A stretch of 64,000 bases of DNA from JAGQPD01 sp020426865. Its GTDB lineage: Bacteria; Planctomycetota; Planctomycetia; Pirellulales; Pirellulaceae. Of this stretch, positions 16,813 to 24,803 are shown one piece after another. The position numbers were made by a program, and so were the translations under genes. Within the stretch, counting starts at the first letter, position 1. Each line of letters starts with the position of its first letter. The notes under the pieces are model-generated. The model was not told the DNA's origin and ran no database searches. It was given only the letters and a program-made list of their open reading frames with translations. The stretch lies in NCBI GenBank assembly GCA_041399065.1, contig JAWKTN010000015.1:6338-70337 (forward strand), written 5' to 3'.

Positions 16813-18402
16813 ATGTTCGACCTAGGACGCATCAGAGAAGCTGTAAAATATGAGGGTGGTGTCAGTCGCCGGTTGTTCGTTGCTTACGGTGGCGCATTGG
16901 CTGCCTTGCCGACTCTGGCCCGCGCTTCGCAATCAGACGCCAACATGTCGTTTTCGTCCAATCCGTTTACGTTGGGTGTTGCGTCGGGCGATCCGGGGGC
17001 GCAGCAAGTCGTACTGTGGACACGTCTTGCTCCGTCACCGACCGAACCAGGGGGCGGGATGCCCAATCGAGTGGTGAGCGTGAACTGGGAGATAGCGACC
17101 GACGATTCCATGCGTTCGGTAGTCGCCAAGGGAACGGAGTTCGCCACGCCGCCGTTGGCGCATTCTGTGCACGTGGAAGTGAATGGGTTAGAACCGGGGA
17201 GATGGTATTGGTACCGATTCCACGTCGGTGACGCCGAGAGCCCGATTGGCAGAACCCGTACCATGCCTGCTCGAAATGCACTCCCCGGCGAACTGCGTTT
17301 TGCATTCACGTCATGTCAGAATTACGAGCAGGGCTTGTTCACAGCGTATGAACACATGGTCGAACAGGAATTGGATCTTGTGTTCCACTTGGGCGACTAC
17401 ATTTACGAATATGAAGCGGGACGTGGCGGCAAAGTGCGAACACACATTGGTAACGAGATCAATAGTCTCGACGATTACCGCATTCGCCATTCGCAATATC
17501 GAACCGACCCGTTGCTGCAGGCGGCCCATGCCCGCTGTCCGTGGTTTTTGACGTTCGATGATCATGAATTCGATAACAATTGTGCCGCCGATATTTCAGA
17601 AGAGCCCCATATTGACCCCGCCGATTATCTCATTCGTCGGGCAAACGCTTACCAGGCCTACTATGAAATGATGCCATTGCCGCGTCGTTGCCTCCCCCAG
17701 GGCCCAGACATGCGATTGTTTCGCCGAGCGTCATTTGGCCGGTTGGCCGACTTTATGGTGCTTGATACTCGACAGTATCGCACCGACCAGCCCAATGGTG
17801 ATGGCAAGAAGCCACTGAATCAGTCGGCCTTGCTGCGAACGAATACGTTGCTGGGAGCCAAGCAAAAGAATTGGCTCAGTCGTGGCCTCGTTTCTTCGCA
17901 ATCATTATGGAATGTGCTCGCCCAACAAGTCATGATGGGAATGGTCGGTTTTCCCAACCAAGATTCGCCGCTGGTGTATTCCATGGATCAATGGCCCGGA
18001 TATGCGTCCGAGAGAATGGAATTGATGCAGTTTATGGCTGACCGCCGTGTCCCCAATCCCGTCGTCCTGACCGGCGATATCCATTCAAATTGGGTCAACG
18101 AACTGCGCGTCGATGATCGTCGGCCGGAAACAAATGTCATTGCGACCGAGTTTGTGGCAACGTCGCTTTCGTCTGGCGGCAATGGTCCTGAAAATCCAGC
18201 GGGACTCGGCGAAATCCTGGCCCATAACCCGTGCGTCAAGTTTCACAATGGCGAGCGGGGTTATGTTAGCTGCACGGTTACACCCGAACAATGGCGCGCC
18301 GACTATCTGGTGGTGGATGACGTTTTGAAACCAGGCGGCAAGGTGTTTCCACGTGCCTCGTTCGTCGTCGAGTCGGGGAACCCGATTGTTCACAAAGCGT
18401 AA
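16813..18402 (+). CDS. phoD: PhoD-type alkaline phosphatase, Tat-exported
   Basis: About 530 residues. I prefer ATG 16813 because GGGGA lies 9 nt upstream; ATG 16804 is the alternative. A Tat-like signal (SRRLFVAYGGALAAL, ending TLARAS) is followed by the PhoD N-terminal beta domain (FTLGVASGDP, VVLWTRLAP). The metallophosphatase domain carries HLGDYIYEYE, TFDDHEFDNN and the C-terminal LTGDIHSNW, which supply the Fe/Ca ligands. It is a periplasmic phosphodiesterase/monoesterase that releases phosphate from organic sources. The transcript continues into the next gene only if the 84-bp gap has no terminator; none is visible. Confidence 0.92.
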   Translation: MFDLGRIREAVKYEGGVSRRLFVAYGGALAALPTLARASQSDANMSFSSNPFTLGVASGDPGAQQVVLWTRLAPSPTEPGGGMPNRVVSVNWEIATDDSMRSVVAKGTEFATPPLAHSVHVEVNGLEPGRWYWYRFHVGDAESPIGRTRTMPARNALPGELRFAFTSCQNYEQGLFTAYEHMVEQELDLVFHLGDYIYEYEAGRGGKVRTHIGNEINSLDDYRIRHSQYRTDPLLQAAHARCPWFLTFDDHEFDNNCAADISEEPHIDPADYLIRRANAYQAYYEMMPLPRRCLPQGPDMRLFRRASFGRLADFMVLDTRQYRTDQPNGDGKKPLNQSALLRTNTLLGAKQKNWLSRGLVSSQSLWNVLAQQVMMGMVGFPNQDSPLVYSMDQWPGYASERMELMQFMADRRVPNPVVLTGDIHSNWVNELRVDDRRPETNVIATEFVATSLSSGGNGPENPAGLGEILAHNPCVKFHNGERGYVSCTVTPEQWRADYLVVDDVLKPGGKVFPRASFVVESGNPIVHKA

Positions 18403-18486
18403 CGGCACGCCTTGCCTTTCATGATGAATTGCTACAATTGTTTGTTCCCGGTTTCTGTTCTGCAATTCTTGAAAAGGAGAGAACCT

Positions 18487-18957
18487 ATGAGATCCATCCG
18501 CTTATTGGCTGCCGTCGTGCTGGCCACGTGCTTGATTTCTTCCGCGCAGGCAGAGGAATCGTATTTCGACCTCGAAACATGTTCGATCTGCAAAAATCTG
18601 GGTGCTCATCCGGAACTCTTAAGTGCGATGAAATGGGAGATCCACGAGATTGAAAATGGCATGCTGGAGATTGTCACGTTGCCGGACGAGATGAAGAAAA
18701 CCATGGACCAGTGCCATGCGGCGATGATGAAGGTTGTTGATAAGCTCAAGGCAGGTGAGCCAGCGACGCTGTGTCAATTCTGTCAGTCGTACGGCGGCCT
18801 GGAAATGTCCGGTGCCAAGACGCAAGAGATCAAGAGTGCTGCCGGATACATCACGCTGGTAACATCCGATAACCCCGAGGTGGTCAAGAAGATCCACGCA
18901 CACGCCAAAAAGACGAAAACGGAATACGAAAAGATGTTGGCCGCGACAGGTAAATAG
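18487..18957 (+). CDS. Secreted small protein with two CxxC motifs
   Basis: 156 residues from ATG 18487, set by AAGGAGAG just upstream and by the signal peptide that starts there (LLAAVVLATCLISSAQA). The mature part carries CSIC near the N-terminus and CQFC in the middle, separated by a Met-rich helical stretch (HAAMMKVVDKLKAG), and ends in a Lys-rich helix. The paired CxxC motifs suggest metal binding or disulphides in the periplasm. I do not recognise a characterised family. Confidence 0.75.
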   Translation: MRSIRLLAAVVLATCLISSAQAEESYFDLETCSICKNLGAHPELLSAMKWEIHEIENGMLEIVTLPDEMKKTMDQCHAAMMKVVDKLKAGEPATLCQFCQSYGGLEMSGAKTQEIKSAAGYITLVTSDNPEVVKKIHAHAKKTKTEYEKMLAATGK

Positions 18958-18981
18958 CCGCCCCACTCCCAACGGGAAGCC

Positions 18982-19009
18982 CCGAGCGTATGCCGCGGCA
19001 TACGCTCGG
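18982..19009. repeat. 28-bp perfect palindrome between convergent genes
   Basis: Two 14-bp arms meet without a gap (CCGAGCGTATGCCG and its complement). It lies between the 3' ends of the CxxC-protein gene and the GH127 gene. It could act as a bidirectional transcription barrier, though no T tract flanks it, or be a copy of a palindromic genome repeat. Confidence 0.65.
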
Positions 19010-19034
19010 CGTGGATTGTGATGGACTTTCGGAG

Positions 19035-19078
19035 CACGGCTGTGTAACTTTGCCGGGGACAGCCGTGTGACTTTGCCG
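19035..19078. repeat. CACGGCTG hairpin with imperfect direct repeat
   Basis: CACGGCTG (19035-19042) pairs with CAGCCGTG (19060-19067). Each arm is followed by GTGTAACTTTGCCG or GTGTGACTTTGCCG, giving two near-identical copies 23 bp apart. The 13-mer CACGGCTGTCCCC of this element (on the minus strand) recurs at 40399-40411. Confidence 0.55.
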
Positions 19079-19095
19079 TGCGACACGAGCTCTTG

Positions 19096-21477
19096 CTACC
19101 GTGCTAATAGGCGGACATCAAAGATGCCGCCGGCCATCGAGCCCTCATGCGCGGCGAACTTGACGGTCAGAATGCCGTTCGTCAGCTCCCCAAGTGCCTC
19201 GTCCGGTATGTCGTACCGCACGTCGATGAATTTTCCTGGCAGTGGTGCGTCGAGTTCCACGGATTTCAATAGCCGGTCATTAAGCAGAATGTCGAACTTC
19301 CTCCGATCTGAACCGAAATAGGTTACCATCAGTTGGATGTCGCGACGTTTCTTGGTTTGCAATTGGTAGCTGAACCACCCGTCCGCATGACGAAAACTGC
19401 GGTCTTGCCACATGCCTGTCGATGTACGTTCTCCTTGAAATCCGTGGTCCGCCTCCGGTTGCTGCTGGCCAGGTGCGACTCGATCGATCGTCTGTGTGTC
19501 GAGTGCCAAACGTTGTCGTTCCTGCTGTTTGAGGTCGCTGAGAATCTTGTCATATCGTTGAGCCGTGACATTACGCCAATAGAGTACGTACCGTGAATCG
19601 TGTACGGTGAAAAACGGCACAAGTTCCAGATCGCGGAATTCCACAGGCCGAACAACGTCCGCGAAGCGAAACGTGAGCGTCTTTCCGGCAATGGGCTCGA
19701 CGCTGTCGGCGATCTGTGCCGGATCCGCTGATACAAGTGTCGGCGCCTGGTCCAGTGGCCGCAACGGTCCGTTGGCGACATGATCCCATCGCCCATCGCC
19801 CGCCAGCAGATCGGGCATGTCGTTGCTGTCGGTCTTAGCCGCCAGGACAATCGGGCCGTAGAGAAACGCAACATAATCTTCCAGGTACGGCAGCGATTCC
19901 GTGCGTAATGTGGCGGGAAAAAGCAACTCGACCACGTCACCGTCGTTCCACAGCCGCTCGAGGCTGAAATACGATCCAGGTTTCGTGGTCACGTCGACGG
20001 TTTCTTGATTGATCTTGCATTGCATGTTTCCGTCTGCCACCCAGGCCGGATAGCGAATCTTAAGCGCGAGCGTTTTCGGCCGCTCGACGGACACGATCAA
20101 TCGCGAAGAAAAATCGTGGGGAAAGGTGGTTTCTTGACGTATCTTGATGCCTTTAGGTTTCCAGTCCAATTCCGACGCTACAAAAAGATTGACGAAGATT
20201 GTGTCGTTGTCGTGAGCGTAAATGAACTGGCCGTATTTGCCATGATTTTCCATTCCGGATCCAACGCAGCACCAGAATGACTGCTCCGGTTGCGAATACG
20301 TGCGATAATGTTGAGGTCGTGCTGACGTGAAATAGACGTAGCCACCATGTTGTGGATGTTGGGATGAGAGGATGTGGTTAAATACGGCTCGTTCATAAAA
20401 GTCCGCATACCGCACTTGCGGTTCCGACATGAACAGCTGCTCGGTTAAGCGTAACATGTTGTACGTGTTGCATGTCTCTGGCCCTTCGCGTTTTTCGATC
20501 CATTCCATGGATTGCTGAGGCGAAGGAAAGTGTTCCGCGATACTGTTTCCGCCAAAGGCGATCGTGCGAGCCTCGGTAACGACATCCCAAAACGTGACCG
20601 CTGCGCGATGATACCGATCGTCGTGTGCCAGACCCGCGATACGCTCGAAGCCGATCACCTTGGGGACCTGGGTGTTGGCGTGGAGGCCATTGAGTCGATC
20701 TTCGCCGTGAGCAAGTGGTTCTAACAGGGTGCGATGTGAAAACCGCTTAGCCAACTGCAGGTACTTTTCCTGTCCAGCGACCACGGCAACATCGGCAAGT
20801 ACCTCGTTCATGCCTCCGTGTTCCGAGCGAAGCATGTCTTGCAGCTGTTCATCCGACAGGTTGGCGACGAGTCGATCGCACCAATCGGCGAGCCGAATGA
20901 GTACATCCTTTGCCTTGTCGATGTGCGCCACAGTCCAGGCATCGCGAATCCCCGCGAATGTTTTGTGGAGGTTGTAAAGCGGCACCCAGCGGCCGTTGAG
21001 GCCAAAACCGTTGGCCCGGATTGTGCCAGCAGCAATCTCGTCCCACAGCTGTCGGCTGTTGGGGATTCCGCCAACGTATCCGTTCGCATTAGCAGCTTGG
21101 CCGTCGGCCAATTCGTCGATCATGTACGACAGCCGACGAAAACACTTTTGGTCGCCGGTCGCCGCGTAGGTATAGGCAAGGGCACTCAAATAGTGCCCGG
21201 CCGTGTGGCCATCGAGCCCGCCGCTTTCCCAGCTGCCATACCGCTGGGCCTTGGCTGACAATCCTGCCTCTTGGCGGAAAGGAGCCAACAATCGGTCCGG
21301 ATCATACTGCATCAGATGATCGCGATTCAGTTGCATCGCGTGCTCCAGCGGCCCGTCCAAGAGTCGCACGTCGGTCAGCGGGAATAACTCGGCAGCCGAC
21401 ACATCCGCTACGACTGCCAACGGACTGACTGCCCAAAGTACTGCTATTCCAGCCACGAATAATTCAAATCTTCTCAT
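19096..21477 (-). CDS. GH127 family glycosidase (beta-L-arabinofuranosidase type)
   Basis: 793 residues from ATG 21477, where a signal peptide begins (MRRFELFVAGIAVLWAVSPL). The open frame extends 157 codons further upstream but that part has no coding character. The (alpha/alpha)6 barrel carries GRWVPLYNLHK, then E334-T-C336 (EGPETCNTYNML) and C403-C404 (FWCCVGSGMENH). In the characterised Bifidobacterium enzyme the equivalent Glu and three Cys bind zinc, with one Cys as nucleophile. Members cleave beta-L-arabinofuranosides, and a Bacteroides member removes aceric acid from rhamnogalacturonan-II. About 150 residues at the C-terminus form an extra beta-rich domain. The protein is exported. 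A remnant of another glycosidase gene lies just upstream on the same strand. Confidence 0.9.
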   Translation of the reverse strand: MRRFELFVAGIAVLWAVSPLAVVADVSAAELFPLTDVRLLDGPLEHAMQLNRDHLMQYDPDRLLAPFRQEAGLSAKAQRYGSWESGGLDGHTAGHYLSALAYTYAATGDQKCFRRLSYMIDELADGQAANANGYVGGIPNSRQLWDEIAAGTIRANGFGLNGRWVPLYNLHKTFAGIRDAWTVAHIDKAKDVLIRLADWCDRLVANLSDEQLQDMLRSEHGGMNEVLADVAVVAGQEKYLQLAKRFSHRTLLEPLAHGEDRLNGLHANTQVPKVIGFERIAGLAHDDRYHRAAVTFWDVVTEARTIAFGGNSIAEHFPSPQQSMEWIEKREGPETCNTYNMLRLTEQLFMSEPQVRYADFYERAVFNHILSSQHPQHGGYVYFTSARPQHYRTYSQPEQSFWCCVGSGMENHGKYGQFIYAHDNDTIFVNLFVASELDWKPKGIKIRQETTFPHDFSSRLIVSVERPKTLALKIRYPAWVADGNMQCKINQETVDVTTKPGSYFSLERLWNDGDVVELLFPATLRTESLPYLEDYVAFLYGPIVLAAKTDSNDMPDLLAGDGRWDHVANGPLRPLDQAPTLVSADPAQIADSVEPIAGKTLTFRFADVVRPVEFRDLELVPFFTVHDSRYVLYWRNVTAQRYDKILSDLKQQERQRLALDTQTIDRVAPGQQQPEADHGFQGERTSTGMWQDRSFRHADGWFSYQLQTKKRRDIQLMVTYFGSDRRKFDILLNDRLLKSVELDAPLPGKFIDVRYDIPDEALGELTNGILTVKFAAHEGSMAGGIFDVRLLAR

Positions 21478-21566
21478 CGCACGTTGCCCTGCCAATTCTG
21501 ATTTTCGACATAAACCGAGATGCATCGTTTCCATCTCTAATGGTGACTCGCGGAAATCCGACGACA

Positions 21567-21989
21567 CTATCTCGTCATTTCCCGCGACGTGGCCAACGCG
21601 ATTGTCCGATGATGTCGTTTGCCACCTACCGCACAATAAAAATGGTAGACCACACCGTCGTGCTTGAGCAACCAGGGCTTGTGAGCAAACGGAGTATCGT
21701 ACGGTTCGGATGACGCAATCAAATCCGGGCCGTTCCACTTCGTCCAGTGGACCAGGTCGCGCGATGCGGCAAACGTGTCGAAGGCACCCTCCTTCCAGAA
21801 TGCGCCGAAGTAAAACATCACCCACTCGGCACCCATCCGGACGATTTGCGGATCGCCGCTGATCACGCCTGCTGCGTCGGCAACTTCTGCAGCCGCGGCG
21901 AACCGTGATAGCACAATTGGAATCGACAACAAAAACAAGACGGTCCACCGGTCGGTCGATGTAGTGGTTCGAATACTCTTCACGATCAA
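21567..21989 (-). pseudogene. Truncated five-bladed-propeller glycosidase remnant
   Basis: A 140-residue frame with a signal peptide (TVLFLLSIPIVLSRFAAAA) joined directly to a segment that looks like the C-terminal part of a GH43/GH130-like protein: DPQIVRMGAEWVMFYFGAF, then SRDLVHWTKW, then HKPWLLKHDGVVYHFYCAV. Complete relatives are more than twice as long and carry their catalytic aspartates upstream of this part. The likely history is an internal deletion that kept the signal peptide and the last blades. It may still be made and exported, but a catalytic site is not expected. Confidence 0.55.
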
Positions 21990-22101
21990 CGCCCTTTCCC
22001 TTTGGCCGTCAGTCGGAGAAATTGAATTGCCAACCGCCGACAGACACCATCATAAGCTGGACGAAATGTGGTAGGGAACAACAGTAGTCAAGGCATTCGC
22101 C

Positions 22102-24591
22102 CTAGTCGTAAACCAACTGCCCGGTTGCCCGCGTCTCTTGCTCCGATACCAAACGAACCCATGACGCTTGAAATGCATCCGGGAATTGAAACGTCAGCGG
22201 CTCGCCAGTCGGCACGGCCAGCGACTGATAGCGATGCCATTGATTGTCACCAGTAACATCCACCTCGACGTGAATCGTCACTGGCTCCGCCGACGAGTGC
22301 GATAGCCGCAGTGCTTTATGATCGTATCCGGTCATCAAATAGGGGTCCGATGGCTTGCCCGACTCCACTAACGTGTCTTTCCACGGCCCACCTGTCCCGG
22401 TCGGCTTCCCTAACCGCCAGAGATCATCCACACCACCAAGCCATAGGCCCATGGAACGGTCTGCGTTCACAAACACATGGCCGTCTGCGGATGCACTGGC
22501 CTTTGTTCCTGACAACACGAGCAGTCCATTCCAAGAACAGTAGTCGGCAATCTTCTTGGAATGACTCGCTACCGGTCGCATCCTGTTGAAGGCCGGTGGC
22601 GCTCCGTTTGTGACCAAAGGCACTTCATAAAAAGTCCCGTGGATGTTGGCCAATACGCGTTCCGATTCGACTTCGCGAATATCACGCGGCCAACCGAATT
22701 CGAATGGTCGATCGAATTCCAGTCTTCCTTTCGGCAATCTCAGCGTCTGACCACGATGGGAGATCTTCACCGAAGCTTCGTCCACGCCAAAGATGGGGTT
22801 CACCTCGAGCAGTGCCGCAAGTCGCTCGTCTTGCTCCACTTCCACAAATTCGAACTGTGTTTTTGTGAATTCCAAAGGAGGGCCTGCTTCCTCCACGACG
22901 CATAGATTGCGATTGTGTTTGGCGGCGTATACCCTTGCTCCCAACGCTTCGTCTTCGATTTCCGCAAGCCCGTGGAATAACTCTCGATTCTCCTCGGCGG
23001 TGCCATCGGCAAAGCGTGCATTGGTTTGGCAGAGAAACGCTGTTGCGGTGCAGTCTCGATCCGTAGTGAACCGCAACCATTCCGCATCGAGATCGTCAGG
23101 CAGCAAGTGAGCGACGTAGTTGTTCGACGATAGCGTCACTTGCTCGAGATTCTCCCACGTACCATTCCCGCGACGATCCACCTGTAGTGAAACTTGGATT
23201 GGTGTTGATTCAGTGGATTTTCCGACCGCCAAATGCACGACACGTCGCTTAAAGCCCGCTACTAGAAACGGATCCGACGGAGTATTCGCCTGCACGTCAT
23301 CTTCCAGCCACGGACCGCCGAATCCGCTGGCTGGCCCCCATTGCTTCAGATCCTCAACGGTGCCAAACCAGAGGTTGCTCTGCGGTTGCCCGGCCAATCG
23401 GTTGCCCTGAATGCTTGTCTCATCCGTGGCCAACACTATCTTGTCATTCCAAACGCAGAAGTCGGGAATGTACCGCAGGTGACTGCTGATCGGACGAAGG
23501 CCTTGCGAATTATCACGAGAGAATGTGGGCGGAAAGTCGAAGAACATGCCGTGCATATCCATCATCCAGCGTCCGCCGGTGATTTCGCGGATACGGGGCC
23601 ATTCGGTGTACCAGCCGTGTCGAGCATCGTTACAGTAGGCGGCCTTCGGCAAGAGGTACGTATGCCATTTGCCATCTTCGAGAAGTTTTAGCCGAAGGCT
23701 GCGACGATCCCATCCGATGGCCCACAATCGGTCGTTGCTGTCACTGCCACCGGTGATTCCCGACGGACCCGTGACGTCGGTATATTGCCGGCGTTCGACG
23801 ATCCGCCACTGCTCGCCGTTCCACTCCGCCAGCACTCCCGCTTCATCCGGGGAGGTCGCCGCACCTCCGACCAGCACATCGGCATAGTTCCCCACGGCCA
23901 ATTCGCCATTGTTGGAAATGACCAATCGTCCTTGCGATGTGTAACCGCCCTTGCTATGCCATCCGGGGACTGGCTTCTTGAACAATCGATTCACGGCCAA
24001 CGTGTGAACGTTCGCCTCCCAGATCGACCCTTCCATATCGATGTAGTAGACCATGTGCGCAGGGTCAGTCAGATGGCGTGCGATGGCAGTGACGCGAATT
24101 GGCATATCCCGCGGCGATATCACTCGCACCTTGCCGTGGTCGTCAATCAGGTAATGTGCGATCAGCAATTGCCTGGACTCGCGATGGATCATGCGACCAG
24201 CCGGCGTACCACCGACGCTTTCGGGGTGTATCGTCAATTCTCGCAAGTCTGGGTCGATTGAATAGAGCTTGTGCTCGCTGCCACGCGGCATGTGTGGCGC
24301 GTAGTTGACCATCCACAGTCTGCCAGCCCAAGGGACAATCGCGCCAATTCCACATTCGTTGTGTCCGTCCAGGTAGTGTCCGCCGTTTTGACTGTAAATG
24401 CCGTATGTCGTCAAGTGCGGATACACTCCGCTGATCTGCAGGTCAGTGCGCAGGTCCGTGGAATCACCTTGCGCCGAACCTTGCGCCGAAGTGTCGTCGT
24501 CTGCGATCAGCCTTGGAGTTGTAAGACATGCACATGCCAACGCTGCGATCCACGTTGCCGCAGAGAGCTGCCAGGACCGGATCATCGTCAT
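22102..24591 (-). CDS. Large secreted protein with internal module duplication
   Basis: 829 residues. ATG 24591 has GGAGG 8 nt upstream and begins a signal peptide ending near LIADD. Residues 55-330 look like a beta-propeller (GRLWMVNYAPHMP, NDRLWAIGWDRRS). Residues 331-521 and 634-829 are two copies of one module: each has WPRxIRE, HGxF, RPxxSHxxxIxDxCxWN, LWxGxVxDLxxxG, GPWxDxxVxxxxPSDPxLxxGxxxxxxxLxxS and ends in a WxRxxxxxxxxATxxL strand. No catalytic family is recognised. The position between a GH127 enzyme and the sialidase-pectate lyase fusion suggests a role in polysaccharide binding or breakdown. The N-terminus also has a short in-frame repeat (SAQG twice). Confidence 0.75.
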   Translation of the reverse strand: MTMIRSWQLSAATWIAALACACLTTPRLIADDDTSAQGSAQGDSTDLRTDLQISGVYPHLTTYGIYSQNGGHYLDGHNECGIGAIVPWAGRLWMVNYAPHMPRGSEHKLYSIDPDLRELTIHPESVGGTPAGRMIHRESRQLLIAHYLIDDHGKVRVISPRDMPIRVTAIARHLTDPAHMVYYIDMEGSIWEANVHTLAVNRLFKKPVPGWHSKGGYTSQGRLVISNNGELAVGNYADVLVGGAATSPDEAGVLAEWNGEQWRIVERRQYTDVTGPSGITGGSDSNDRLWAIGWDRRSLRLKLLEDGKWHTYLLPKAAYCNDARHGWYTEWPRIREITGGRWMMDMHGMFFDFPPTFSRDNSQGLRPISSHLRYIPDFCVWNDKIVLATDETSIQGNRLAGQPQSNLWFGTVEDLKQWGPASGFGGPWLEDDVQANTPSDPFLVAGFKRRVVHLAVGKSTESTPIQVSLQVDRRGNGTWENLEQVTLSSNNYVAHLLPDDLDAEWLRFTTDRDCTATAFLCQTNARFADGTAEENRELFHGLAEIEDEALGARVYAAKHNRNLCVVEEAGPPLEFTKTQFEFVEVEQDERLAALLEVNPIFGVDEASVKISHRGQTLRLPKGRLEFDRPFEFGWPRDIREVESERVLANIHGTFYEVPLVTNGAPPAFNRMRPVASHSKKIADYCSWNGLLVLSGTKASASADGHVFVNADRSMGLWLGGVDDLWRLGKPTGTGGPWKDTLVESGKPSDPYLMTGYDHKALRLSHSSAEPVTIHVEVDVTGDNQWHRYQSLAVPTGEPLTFQFPDAFQASWVRLVSEQETRATGQLVYD

Positions 24592-24803
24592 TCGTATTGC
24601 CTCCGCCTTTCGGTTGTAACGGTACGGACTCCCATTGTGTGGTTCCTTTCGCTAGCCTGCAAGCGTGAACGGTATTCCCGACGCGTCTTTTTGATCATGC
24701 CCTGTCGCGATTTTCTTCCCTTTGCCTGCTGGCTATCGCAAGGTCTTCGCACGTACAATGTGGTGGTACGAGATCTCGATTTATTGAAGGAGGCGTGAGG
24801 TAG

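Noticed and set aside
21478..21948. N-terminal 157-codon extension of the GH127 gene
   Set aside because: A signal peptide begins at 21477. The extension is Arg/Cys-rich and overlaps the neighbouring remnant in another frame.
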